Positions 56,287 through 64,000 of a DNA stretch of 64,000 nucleotides are shown here, one piece after another. Within the stretch, counting starts at the first letter, position 1. Every line of letters begins with the position of its first letter. The stretch is from Uliginosibacterium gangwonense DSM 18521. Lineage in GTDB: Bacteria > Pseudomonadota > Gammaproteobacteria > Burkholderiales > Rhodocyclaceae. Where the stretch lies: NCBI RefSeq assembly GCF_000373965.1, contig NZ_KB892857.1:253322-317321 (forward strand). Direction: 5' to 3'. The translations under genes and the position numbers were made by a program. The notes below the pieces were generated by a model. The model was not told where the DNA came from. It did not search any database and saw only the letters and a list, made by a program, of their open reading frames with translations.

Positions 56287-57390
56287 TTGAGCGGGTACGA
56301 CAAAGAACTTCCTTACTGGCTCCGGCTGTGCCTGATTCCAGGCATTGGGCCGGAGCGCCAGCGGCTGCTCCTGGCCGCTTTCGGCCTCCCTTCCCAGATA
56401 TTTGCAGCCAGACACGCGGCCCTTGCCGACGTGATCGGCGAACGCTTGTCCAAGGCCCTGCTCAGCCACGACAACCAAGCCGGGGTTGAAAACGCCTTGC
56501 GCTGGGTGCAGGAGGAGGGCAACCATATCCTCGCCCTGGGGGAGCCTGACTACCCGCCTGCGCTGCTTGAAATCCCTGATCCGCCCTGCCTGCTCTACGC
56601 CAAGGGCCAACTGGCTCTGCTGGCTCGCCCGGCGCTGGCGATGGTCGGGGCACGCAACGCTACCCCGCAGGGCGAACAGAATGCGACAGCCTTTGCCCAG
56701 TCACTGGCGGAGGCGGGCATCACGGTCATCAGCGGCTTGGCGCTTGGTATCGATGCAGCGGCCCATCGTGGCGGGCTGAAGGGGCCGGGCAGTACGATTG
56801 CCATCATCGGCACCGGCGCCGACCGCATCTATCCGGCGCACAACGCAGCGCTGGCCCGCGAAATCGCCGCCCAAGGCTTGGTTCTGAGCGAATTCCCGCT
56901 CGGCACGCCGCCTGCGGCACACAACTTTCCACGCCGCAACCGCATCATTTCCGGCTTGGCGCGTGGCGTGCTAGTCGTCGAGGCTGCCATCAACAGCGGT
57001 TCGCTGATCACCGCCCGGCTGGCCGGGGAGCAGGGGCGCGAGGTCTTTGCGATTCCGGGTTCCATCCACTCCCCTTTATCGAAGGGCTGCCACCTGCTCA
57101 TCAAGCAGGGGGCCAAGCTGGTCGACAGCGCACAGGATATTTTGGAGGAACTGCGCCTGTCTTCCCCGGCAATCGTGGAAAAAACCGCCACGCCAGTGCT
57201 GGAGCCCGTTTCGGCTGAGCTTGATGAAGCGCAAGTGCTCGAACAAATGGGCTTTGATCCCGTTGATCCAGACACCTTGGCGACACGTTCGCGCTTGACG
57301 CCGGATGCGCTCTTCGCCATGCTGACGTTGCTGGAGCTTGATGGGCGTATTGCGCGCCTGCCAGGTGGCCGGTTTCAACGCATCAATTAG
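56287..57390 (+). CDS. dprA: DNA-processing protein DprA (natural transformation)
   Basis: A 367-aa protein that loads RecA on incoming single-stranded DNA. The Rossmann-like core has MVGARNATPQGEQ, VISGLALGIDAAAHRGGL, FPRRNRIISGLARGVLVVEAA and SGSLITARLAGEQGREVFAIPG. An SAM-like N-terminal domain and a winged-helix C-terminal domain are present. The start appears to be TTG at 56287, only 5 bp after the LysM stop codon, so coupling is likely. A hairpin separates it from smg. Confidence 0.95.
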   Translation: MSGYDKELPYWLRLCLIPGIGPERQRLLLAAFGLPSQIFAARHAALADVIGERLSKALLSHDNQAGVENALRWVQEEGNHILALGEPDYPPALLEIPDPPCLLYAKGQLALLARPALAMVGARNATPQGEQNATAFAQSLAEAGITVISGLALGIDAAAHRGGLKGPGSTIAIIGTGADRIYPAHNAALAREIAAQGLVLSEFPLGTPPAAHNFPRRNRIISGLARGVLVVEAAINSGSLITARLAGEQGREVFAIPGSIHSPLSKGCHLLIKQGAKLVDSAQDILEELRLSSPAIVEKTATPVLEPVSAELDEAQVLEQMGFDPVDPDTLATRSRLTPDALFAMLTLLELDGRIARLPGGRFQRIN

Positions 57391-57393
57391 AAC

Positions 57394-57419
57394 GCGTTGT
57401 GGGGCGCATCCCACAACGC
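57394..57419 (+). other. Intercistronic hairpin between dprA and smg
   Basis: GCGTTGTGGG, loop GCGCAT, CCCACAACGC is a perfect 10-bp stem starting 3 bp after the dprA stop codon and ending 14 bp before the smg ATG. It may attenuate transcription or mask or expose the smg ribosome-binding site. Confidence 0.6.
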
Positions 57420-57433
57420 CATGTGGGGCTGCC

Positions 57434-57922
57434 ATGATTGACATACTGGTTTATCTGTTTGAAACCTACGGATACGCCGATGCTTGCCCCAGTGAGCCCG
57501 ATCAACTGGCTCATAAGCTCTCCGCAGCGGGGTTTGAGGAAGCGGACATTACCGAGGCACTGGAGTGGCTCTCGGGTTTACACGGCACAGTGCAGAACGC
57601 TGGCGTGCCGGAAGAAAGCGAACACCGCGCGATCCGTGTATTCAGCGATCACGAAGCGGCACGTCTGGACCTTGCCAGCCGCAGCTTCCTGATGTATCTG
57701 TGCAATACCCGGGTGATCACGCCGGATCAGCGTGAGCGCATCATCGACCGCGCACTGGCGCTGGCCGCACCGGAGGTGAGCATCTCCGAGTTCAAGGTCG
57801 TGGTTCTCATGGTGTTGTGGCAGGATAAAACACCGGTGGACAAGCTGATTCTGGACGAACTGATGACCGAAGAAGTGGAGTCCGACGGTGAGGATTGGGG
57901 TGAAGCCATCGCCATCCACTGA
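57434..57922 (+). CDS. smg: Smg protein (DUF494)
   Basis: A 162-aa helical protein of the Smg/DUF494 family, starting MIDILVYLFETYGYADACPSEPDQLAHKLSAAGFEEADITEALEWLSGL. Function unknown, though the gene sits next to dprA in most beta- and gammaproteobacteria. The acidic C-terminus (EEVESDGEDWGEAIAIH) is typical. The ATG at 57434 matches the family start. Confidence 0.95.
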   Translation: MIDILVYLFETYGYADACPSEPDQLAHKLSAAGFEEADITEALEWLSGLHGTVQNAGVPEESEHRAIRVFSDHEAARLDLASRSFLMYLCNTRVITPDQRERIIDRALALAAPEVSISEFKVVVLMVLWQDKTPVDKLILDELMTEEVESDGEDWGEAIAIH

Positions 57923-58069
57923 CCCCGTTTTTGTCGGGCAGTGTTGTACCTTCTGTACGGGGGCACTTGCGTAGACTTTGCCCCCACTTCTATCATCGCG
58001 CCTTCTTGGTCGTATGCTCGGCGTCCGCCTTGCCAGCCTTGATCATTCATGATCGCTTAATATCGCCTT

Positions 58070-60691
58070 ATGACAAAACAACTCATCATCGCCGAAAAGC
58101 CTTCCGTAGCGCAGGACATTGCCCGCGCCCTGGGCGGTTTCACCCGCGAAGGCGATTATTTCGAGAGCGAAGAATACGTGCTCTCCTCCGCCGTCGGCCA
58201 TCTGCTTGAACTGGCGGTGCCCGAAGAATTCGAAGTCAAGCGCGGCAAATGGAGCTTTGCGCATCTGCCCATGATCCCGCCGCACTTCGCCCTCAACCCT
58301 ATCGAAAAGAGTGCCGATCGGCTACGGCTGCTGACCCGGCTGATCAAGCGCAAGGATGTGACCGGCCTGATCAACGCCTGTGACGCGGGACGCGAAGGGG
58401 AACTGATCTTTACCTATGTGGCCCAGCATGCGGGAACGGCCAAGCCCGTCCGCCGCCTGTGGTTGCAGAGTATGACGGCGCAGTCGATCCGTGATGGCTT
58501 CCAGCAACTGCGCACCGCCAACGATATGTCCGGCCTGCGCGAAGCCGCCATCTGCCGTGCAGAGAGCGACTGGCTGATCGGTATCAACGGTACGCGGTCA
58601 ATGACCGCCTTCAACTCCAAGAGCGGCGGTTTTCACCTGACCACGGTTGGGCGGGTGCAGACACCGACGTTGGCGATCCTGGTCGAGCGGGAAGAGCGCA
58701 TCCGCCAGTTCAAGTCACGTGATTATTGGGAAGTCGAAGCTCAGTTCGAGGTTGGCGCAGGCAGTTACGTTGGGCGCTGGTTCAATGAGCACTTCAAGAA
58801 GCCCGAAGACGACGAGCATGCCACCGCTACCCGCATGTGGGAGCAGGCGCGTGCCGAGGCGATCCGTGCCAAATGCCTGGGCAAGCCGGGCAAAGTGGAG
58901 GAAGAATCCAAGCCTTCCACCCAGCTCTCGCCCCTGCTCTTTGATTTGACCAGCTTGCAACGCGAGGCCAACGGGCGTTTCGGTTTCTCCGCCCGCACCA
59001 CCCTGCAACTGGCCCAGGCGCTATACGAAAAGCACAAGGTGCTGACCTATCCCCGTACCGACGCACGGGCGCTGCCGGAAGATTACGTGGGTACCGTGCC
59101 AGGCATCCTGGGTGCGCTGCCCGATGTGTATCAGACGTTTGCGACCGAGGTCGTCAAGCGTGGCTGGGTCAAGCCCAACAAACGCATCTTCAATAATGCC
59201 AAGATTTCGGACCACTTTGCCATCATCCCGACCGGCACGGCGCCCAAAAATCTGTCTGAAGCCGAACACAAGATTTACGATCTGGTGACCAAGCGCTTCC
59301 TGGCCGTGTTCTACCCGGCTGCGGAATACCTGATTACCACCCGTATCACCCGCGTAGAGGGCGAAAGCTTCAAGACCGAGGGCAAAGTTCTGGTCAATCC
59401 AGGCTGGCTCACGATCTACGGCAAGGAAGCCAGCGTGGATGGTGAGGAAGCCACCGGTTCGCTGGTGCCCGTCAAGCCGGGCGAAGGCGCCAAGACCGAA
59501 GAGGTACTCGTCAAGGCCAACCAGACCAAGCCGCCTGCACGCTATAACGAAGCCACCTTGCTGTCGGCCATGGAAGGCGCAGGCAAGCTCGTCGACGACG
59601 AGGAACTGCGTGCGGCCATGGCAGGGCGTGGGCTGGGTACCCCCGCCACACGGGCGCAGATCATCGAAAACCTGATTGCCGAAACCTATGTGTTGCGCGA
59701 AGGGCGGGAACTGATCCCGACCGCCAAGGCGTTCTCGTTGATCACCTTGCTCAAGGGGCTGGGCATCACCGAACTGGCTTCGGCTGAACTCACCGGGGAA
59801 TGGGAATACAAGCTGGCGATGATGGAAAAGGGGCAGCTCAGCCGGGCTGACTTCATGAGCCACATCGAAGCCATGACGCGGGACATTGTGGAACGCGCCA
59901 AGACCTACGATTCGGACACCATCCCTGGGGACTTTGGCATTCTGACTTCCCCCTGCCCAAAGTGTGGTGGGCTGATCCGCGAGAACTACAAGAAATTCCA
60001 GTGTTCCGACTGTGACTACGCGTTGTGGAAGATCGTAGCCGGGCGCCAGTTTGAGCCGCATGAGATCGAAACCCTACTCACCACCGGACGCGTCGGCCCC
60101 CTGTTGGGCTTCCGTAACAAGATGGGGCGTGCCTTCAATGCCGAAATCCGCCTGAACGACGACAAGCTGCCGGAATTCGATTTCGGCCAGCCGCGTGACG
60201 GTGAAGGCTCCGAAGCGCCGGACTTCTCCGAACAGAAAAGCTTGGGGGTCTGCCCCAAATGCGGAGGCGGCGTGTATGAGCATGGCACCACCTATACCTG
60301 TGAGAAGGCGCTTGGCCCGGAGAAGAGCTGCGACTTCCGTTCCGGCAAGGTGATCCTGCAGCAAGCTATCGAGACGGAGCAGATGGAGAAGTTGCTGGTC
60401 AGTGGCAAAACGGACCTGCTACGCAATTTCGTCTCCTCGCGCACGCATCGCAAGTTCTCCGCTTTCCTGACCTGGGATGCCAAGGCGGGCAAGGTCGGCT
60501 TCGAGTTTGAACCGCGTGCCCCCAAAGCGGCCGCCGCCAAGAAAACGGTCGCAAGCACTCCTACTGAAGAAGGCCAGGAAGCCGCAGTACCAGCTGCGGC
60601 AGAAAAGGCGACAACCACCAAACCCAAGGCCAAAGCCACGACCAAGAAGGCGCCAGCCAAAACCAGTCGCAGCAAAAAAACCACCGCCTGA
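58070..60691 (+). CDS. topB: DNA topoisomerase III
   Basis: An 873-aa type IA topoisomerase. The TOPRIM domain starts LIIAEKPSVAQDIARALGG and has NACDAGREGELIF; the active-site tyrosine is in KVLTYPRTDARALPED. Unlike E. coli TopB it carries C-terminal zinc-finger-like blocks (CPKCGGLIRENYKKFQCSDCD; CPKCGGGVYEHGTTYTC) and a lysine/alanine-rich tail (KAKATTKKAPAKTSRSKKTT) that probably binds DNA. It follows smg by 147 bp, the common betaproteobacterial order. Confidence 0.94.
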   Translation: MTKQLIIAEKPSVAQDIARALGGFTREGDYFESEEYVLSSAVGHLLELAVPEEFEVKRGKWSFAHLPMIPPHFALNPIEKSADRLRLLTRLIKRKDVTGLINACDAGREGELIFTYVAQHAGTAKPVRRLWLQSMTAQSIRDGFQQLRTANDMSGLREAAICRAESDWLIGINGTRSMTAFNSKSGGFHLTTVGRVQTPTLAILVEREERIRQFKSRDYWEVEAQFEVGAGSYVGRWFNEHFKKPEDDEHATATRMWEQARAEAIRAKCLGKPGKVEEESKPSTQLSPLLFDLTSLQREANGRFGFSARTTLQLAQALYEKHKVLTYPRTDARALPEDYVGTVPGILGALPDVYQTFATEVVKRGWVKPNKRIFNNAKISDHFAIIPTGTAPKNLSEAEHKIYDLVTKRFLAVFYPAAEYLITTRITRVEGESFKTEGKVLVNPGWLTIYGKEASVDGEEATGSLVPVKPGEGAKTEEVLVKANQTKPPARYNEATLLSAMEGAGKLVDDEELRAAMAGRGLGTPATRAQIIENLIAETYVLREGRELIPTAKAFSLITLLKGLGITELASAELTGEWEYKLAMMEKGQLSRADFMSHIEAMTRDIVERAKTYDSDTIPGDFGILTSPCPKCGGLIRENYKKFQCSDCDYALWKIVAGRQFEPHEIETLLTTGRVGPLLGFRNKMGRAFNAEIRLNDDKLPEFDFGQPRDGEGSEAPDFSEQKSLGVCPKCGGGVYEHGTTYTCEKALGPEKSCDFRSGKVILQQAIETEQMEKLLVSGKTDLLRNFVSSRTHRKFSAFLTWDAKAGKVGFEFEPRAPKAAAAKKTVASTPTEEGQEAAVPAAAEKATTTKPKAKATTKKAPAKTSRSKKTTA

Positions 60692-60714
60692 TCAAGCGGC
60701 TGGCGCTTGTTTTA

Positions 60715-60745
60715 GGCATCAGGGGTGCAGCGCACGCCTGATGCC
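60715..60745 (+). terminator. Hairpin downstream of topB
   Basis: GGCATCAGG and CCTGATGCC pair over 9 bp, with an inner GTGC-AGC-GCAC extension across one G-G mismatch. It starts 24 bp after the topB stop codon. No long T-tract follows. The rest of the 60692-61023 gap shows nothing recognisable except the presumed promoter of the CBS gene. Confidence 0.6.
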
Positions 60746-61023
60746 TGCCAATTTGGATTGCTCTCTGCCGGTTCCGGCATCTGGGCCTGTCGGCCCGCCT
60801 TGGGGTAAGCCCGCCTACAAACGCAGGGCCTCCCTCTCCAGTCACCACATTATCAACATTGGTTATGGCCGCGACTGGGCCTCCCTTCTATGCAGTAGAA
60901 GGTGACGGGGACGCCGTTTTATCCTATCGTGACGCATGGCAGGCATATTTCTGCCAAACCCCAGCCACACCCGAGACAAATGTGGCGGACATACATCTGC
61001 ATCCACCAAGAGAGAGACTGAAC

Positions 61024-61467
61024 ATGACAACAGTTGGTCAGATCCTGACGGACAAAGGTCACCAGATCCACGCGGTAACACCCGACCATTCGGTATTTGA
61101 GGCACTGGAATTGATGGCCAAAAAGGACATCAGCGCCGTGCTGGTCATTGAGGGTGAGCGTCTGGTCGGCATCTTTACCGAGCGTGACTATGCCCGCAAA
61201 ATTATCCTGCAAGGGCGCACTTCGCGGGATTCCAGAATCGGGGAGATGATGAGTCAGAACCTGCTGACGGTATCCCCCTCACAGACCGTTGAAGACATCA
61301 TGGCAATCATGACGGAAAACCGCTTCCGCCACCTGCCTGTGGTCAGTCAGGGCAAGCTGATCGGCATCGTCACCATCGGGGATGCCGTCAAGGCCATGCT
61401 GGATCAGCAGCAGCAGACCATTCGCCATCTCTCCGGCTATATCTCGGGCGAACTCAACCCTAACTGA
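61024..61467 (+). CDS. CBS-domain pair protein
   Basis: A 147-aa cytoplasmic protein made almost entirely of two CBS domains (about 8-65, with DISAVLVIEGERLVGIFTERDYARK, and 75-130, with RFRHLPVVSQGKLIGIVTIGDAVK). Such Bateman modules bind AMP, ATP or AdoMet and regulate partner proteins. The ATG at 61024 follows AGAGAGACTG. A strong hairpin lies 20 bp downstream. Partner unknown. Confidence 0.93.
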   Translation: MTTVGQILTDKGHQIHAVTPDHSVFEALELMAKKDISAVLVIEGERLVGIFTERDYARKIILQGRTSRDSRIGEMMSQNLLTVSPSQTVEDIMAIMTENRFRHLPVVSQGKLIGIVTIGDAVKAMLDQQQQTIRHLSGYISGELNPN

Positions 61468-61486
61468 GCGGCCCGGTTCTCGCTAT

Positions 61487-61514
61487 CCGACAGGCACCTG
61501 AGGGTGCCTGTCGG
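61487..61514 (+). terminator. Hairpin downstream of the CBS gene
   Basis: CCGACAGGCACC, loop TGAG, GGTGCCTGTCGG is a perfect 12-bp stem 20 bp after the stop codon. It lacks a T-tract but is the most stable local structure. Confidence 0.7.
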
Positions 61515-61652
61515 CGCTCATGCCTCCAGAAACAATAATGCCAATGCATCTAATTCTCAATACAGCTTTGAATTCATTGAATATTTTTTGATAACGATCT
61601 AAACCTGAGTGTTTTTCTGGGATAATTCCTATCAGATTGTTTCCCTCAACAA

Positions 61653-62561
61653 ATGTTACCCATGAATCGTAAATCCCGTGTTGCCCTGCTGTCCGTGGGC
61701 TCCAATACCCTCCTGATCATCCTCAAGCTGATCGTCGGGCTGCTCTCTGGCTCGGTCAGTATCATTTCTGAAGCCATCCACTCCACCATGGATTTGGCGG
61801 CAGCCGTCATTGCCTTCTTCTCGGTAAGGGTTTCAGACCTGCCACCCGATGCGGACCACCCCTATGGTCACGAAAAGTGGGAAAACGTGTCGGGGGTCAT
61901 TGAGGGCGCGCTGATTGTGATCGCCGCCGGATGGATCATCTACGAAGCCGCTCACAAGCTGCTGGCGGCCAGCCCGATTGAATCCGTGGGCCTGGGCTTT
62001 GGCGTGATGGCCATTTCCGCCCTGGTCAACGCACTGGTGTCGGCCCGCCTCTACAAAATTGCCCGCGAAGAGCAATCCATTGCCTTGGAAGCAGATGCCT
62101 TGCACCTGAAGGCCGATGTGTATACCTCGCTGGGCGTGGCGGGTGGCCTGGGGCTGATCTGGATCACCGGATGGACCATCCTTGACCCCATCGTCGCCAT
62201 CCTGGTGGCGATTTTCATCCTGCGTGAAGCCTTCTCGCTGATCAACAACGCTTTTCTGCCATTGATCGATACCAGCCTGCCCGAAGCCGAGCTGGAAATT
62301 GTACGCAAGGTTGTCAGCCACTATGCCGACGAAGTGCTGGATCTGCATGACCTGCGCAGCCGTCGTTCGGGCAAGACACGGCATATCGACATGCATCTGA
62401 TCATGCATCGCTCACGCACGCTGGAGCAAGCGCACGCGCTATGCGACCGCATCGAGGCCGAAATTTCGATCCAGTTGGATCACGCCAAGGTGCTGATCCA
62501 CCCGGAATGCTGCGCTAGCACCTGCCTGTGCACCCCATCACAGGCCCAGCTTCAAGCATAA
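61653..62561 (+). CDS. Cation diffusion facilitator metal exporter
   Basis: A 302-aa inner-membrane antiporter for divalent metals such as Zn, Cd, Co, Ni, Mn or Fe. Six predicted helices contain the metal-site pairs H43/D47 in EAIHSTMD and H151/D155 in DALHLKADVYTS, and the cytoplasmic C-terminal domain has RRSGKTRHIDMHLIMHR. The C-terminus ends in a cysteine-rich tail (HPECCASTCLC) that could bind soft metals. Start at 61653 or 61662. The promoter may be an extended -10, TGGGATAAT at 61618-61626. It ends 6 bp from the convergent gst gene. Confidence 0.93.
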   Translation: MLPMNRKSRVALLSVGSNTLLIILKLIVGLLSGSVSIISEAIHSTMDLAAAVIAFFSVRVSDLPPDADHPYGHEKWENVSGVIEGALIVIAAGWIIYEAAHKLLAASPIESVGLGFGVMAISALVNALVSARLYKIAREEQSIALEADALHLKADVYTSLGVAGGLGLIWITGWTILDPIVAILVAIFILREAFSLINNAFLPLIDTSLPEAELEIVRKVVSHYADEVLDLHDLRSRRSGKTRHIDMHLIMHRSRTLEQAHALCDRIEAEISIQLDHAKVLIHPECCASTCLCTPSQAQLQA

Positions 62562-62567
62562 AACCGA

Positions 62568-63179
62568 TCAGGCGGCACTCAACCCTTCGGCCTGTAAGGC
62601 GGCACGCACGGCAGGCCGCAGGCCGATACGCTCAATATAGTGGGCCAGCAGGGGCCAGGGGGAGAGGTCGAATTTGGCCTCTTTGGCCCAGCCCAACACC
62701 ACGAAGAGGTAGATGTCGGCCACCGTCATCACGTCCCCCATCAGGAAGGTGCTGTGCTTGAGGCAACTCGACACGAAATCCAAGCGCTTATGCAGTTGTG
62801 CATGGGTGCTTTGCAGCCAATCGCCGCTGATTTGTGGGTGAAAAAGCTGGCCCATGCTCTTGTGCAGTTCCGCCGCAATGAAGTTGAGCCACTCCTTCAA
62901 CTGGGTACGCTCAAAGCTACCCGTCAGCGGCACCAACCTTGATTCGGGTTTCAGGTCAGCCAGATATTGCACGATTGCCGCCACTTCGGTAATCACCTTG
63001 CCGTCGTCCAGCTCCAGCGCAGGCACATAGCCTTTGGGGTTGATCTGCACATAATCTCGCCCATCACCGGTCTTGCCGCTGGCTAGGTCCACAGGCACAA
63101 GCTGAAAAGACAATTCCGCTTCGCGCAGCACAATATGTGCGGCCAACGAACAATATCCGGCAACGTAAAATAGCTTCAT
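62568..63179 (-). CDS. Glutathione S-transferase (bacterial beta-class, GstA-like)
   Basis: A 203-aa cytosolic enzyme. The thioredoxin-like N-terminal domain MKLFYVAGYCSLAAHIVLREA contains the beta-class cysteine and serine near residues 10-11, and NPKGYVPALELDDGKVITEVAAIVQYLAD contains the glutathione-binding loop. The all-helical domain follows with TVADIYLFVVLGWAK. It detoxifies electrophiles with glutathione. Confidence 0.95.
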   Translation of the reverse strand: MKLFYVAGYCSLAAHIVLREAELSFQLVPVDLASGKTGDGRDYVQINPKGYVPALELDDGKVITEVAAIVQYLADLKPESRLVPLTGSFERTQLKEWLNFIAAELHKSMGQLFHPQISGDWLQSTHAQLHKRLDFVSSCLKHSTFLMGDVMTVADIYLFVVLGWAKEAKFDLSPWPLLAHYIERIGLRPAVRAALQAEGLSAA

Positions 63180-63626
63180 GGCATAAACCTTTTAAAATTC
63201 GGGGAGGCGGCGATTATCTACCGATGCAACTGACTGCATTCTGACAAACGCCCCTGTCTATTTGGGCAGATTTTGAAGCCTCTGTCGATCAGGGCATACG
63301 ATGCTTTTGTTTTTTGGCATATTCATTACATACAGCTTCTGCGCAGTAATTCCTTGTTTCGCTGGCAATAATTCGATCGATATACCAAATATCTATTATT
63401 CCATATAGATACATGGAATCATGACATCTTTCTCCATGCACTCGGCTAGCGCCACGCAAGCTGCCATTCTGCAGCCAAGGCCGAACCCCACCCCCGAGAA
63501 CACGCCACAGAGGCGATCAGGCCCTGCAGAATCATCTGATGAACGTGTCGGCGCATGTCACTATAGCGCTTATCCTCTGGCAGGCTGTACCATGATGCAG
63601 CACGTCCGCGACCCACTACACAAAAC
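63180..63626. other. AT-rich intergenic region with inverted repeat upstream of manC
   Basis: This 447-bp gap between divergent gst and manC contains an AT-rich core (about 63300-63425). ATTCCAT-N8-ATGGAAT (63398-63419) is a perfect 7-bp inverted repeat that overlaps ATCTAT/ATAGAT, a possible regulator site. A 74-codon reading from 63421 overlaps the manC start and looks non-coding. Confidence 0.35.
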
Positions 63627-64000
63627 ATGTCCAGCATACGTTTGATACCTACCATTCTTTGCGGTGGCTCAGGCTCCCGTCTATGGCCCGTTTCCCGGGA
63701 TCTTCACCCCAAACCTTTCATCCGCCTGGCAGATGGGCAAAGCCTGCTGCAAAAATCCTTTTTGCGCGGGGCTGCGTTACCCGGTGTCAGCGAGATATTG
63801 ACCGTGACCAACCGGGAGTTGTCTTTCAAGGCCAAGGATGAGTTTGCCGAGATCAATGGAGCAGGGCTGGCGACTTCTTTCATTCTGGAGCCTTTTGGCC
63901 GTAACACTGCTGCGGCCATTGCCACCACGGTGCTATGGGCAGAGCAGACACACGGCGCGGATACCCTGATCCTGGTATTGGCTGCCGATCATCTGGTGGC
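63627..64000 (+). CDS. manC: Mannose-1-phosphate guanylyltransferase, N-terminal part (cut by window edge)
   Basis: From the ATG at 63627 the protein reads MSSIRLIPTILCGGSGSRLWPVSRDLHPKPFIRL, with the nucleotide-binding signature of the ManC/AlgA/CpsB family, and later FILEPFGRNTAAAIA and LVLAADHLV. It makes GDP-mannose from mannose-1-phosphate and GTP for exopolysaccharide or O-antigen. About 124 residues are visible; it probably opens a polysaccharide gene cluster to the right. A recognisable ribosome-binding site is missing. It could be bifunctional with phosphomannose isomerase, which the C-terminal part would decide. Confidence 0.93.
   Translation, partial: MSSIRLIPTILCGGSGSRLWPVSRDLHPKPFIRLADGQSLLQKSFLRGAALPGVSEILTVTNRELSFKAKDEFAEINGAGLATSFILEPFGRNTAAAIATTVLWAEQTHGADTLILVLAADHLV

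Noticed and set aside
63421..63645. 74-codon reading upstream of and overlapping manC
   Set aside because: No similarity, no ribosome-binding site, and it overlaps the ManC start in another frame.

Overview
The window reads as chromosomal DNA (about 60% GC by eye, dense coding) from a betaproteobacterium, most likely of the order Neisseriales, perhaps Chitinibacteraceae. The grounds are the gene order LysM protein - dprA - smg (DUF494) - topB divergent from def - fmt - htpX, a complete F1Fo ATP synthase operon of proteobacterial type, and a Gcr/COG4389 membrane protein. The taxon is inferred from gene order and protein style only.

Layout. (1) 1-9347: a sugar locus. A LacI-type repressor (cut by the window edge) diverges from an ABC importer (binding protein, two permeases, later the ATPase) interleaved with a GH2 beta-galactosidase and a GH36 alpha-galactosidase, which suits uptake and hydrolysis of galactosides. 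Two near-identical palindromes between repressor and operon look like its operators. (2) 9344-11703: a three-gene cluster of unknown function (TPR, DUF4037 nucleotidyltransferase-like, DUF4125). (3) 11750-18920: atpIBEFHAGDC on the minus strand with a good promoter. (4) 19030-26669: YbhC-like pectinesterase lipoprotein, an ArsR regulator with a papain-like hydrolase, the lysophospholipid salvage pair (Aas, and LplT fused to a second acyltransferase), and lgt. (5) 26822-32208: an unaccompanied TRAP binding protein, a soluble FIST-domain chemoreceptor and a Gcr-like membrane protein.

(6) 32499-39539 is the standout: a retron-like module. It encodes a WGR-like/HEAT-repeat protein (1042 aa), a SWIM zinc-finger protein (564 aa), a structured non-coding stretch with every expected part of an msr-msd RNA (15-bp a1/a2 pairing, an msr hairpin, a long msd stem) and a 635-aa retron-type reverse transcriptase with NAxxH, YADD and VTG motifs plus a hydrophobic C-terminal tail. 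From memory, HEAT plus WH-SWIM partners define one predicted retron type (I recall type XIII) with little or no experimental work. It is probably an anti-phage system.

(7) 39580-48741: DUF4197 and DUF4124 proteins, two MFS exporters (one with a divergent LysR regulator, like E. coli ynfLM), an aldo/keto reductase pseudogene, rdgB, a two-component system and speE. (8) 49040-52380: a STAS - CheA-like - CheB set in which the kinase lacks the CheW-like domain. (9) 52462-63179: htpX, fmt, def, LysM protein, dprA, smg, topB, a CBS protein, a CDF metal exporter and a glutathione transferase. (10) 63627-64000: the 5' part of a mannose-1-phosphate guanylyltransferase gene, probably the edge of a polysaccharide locus. 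I saw no tRNA, rRNA, CRISPR array, transposase gene or prophage.
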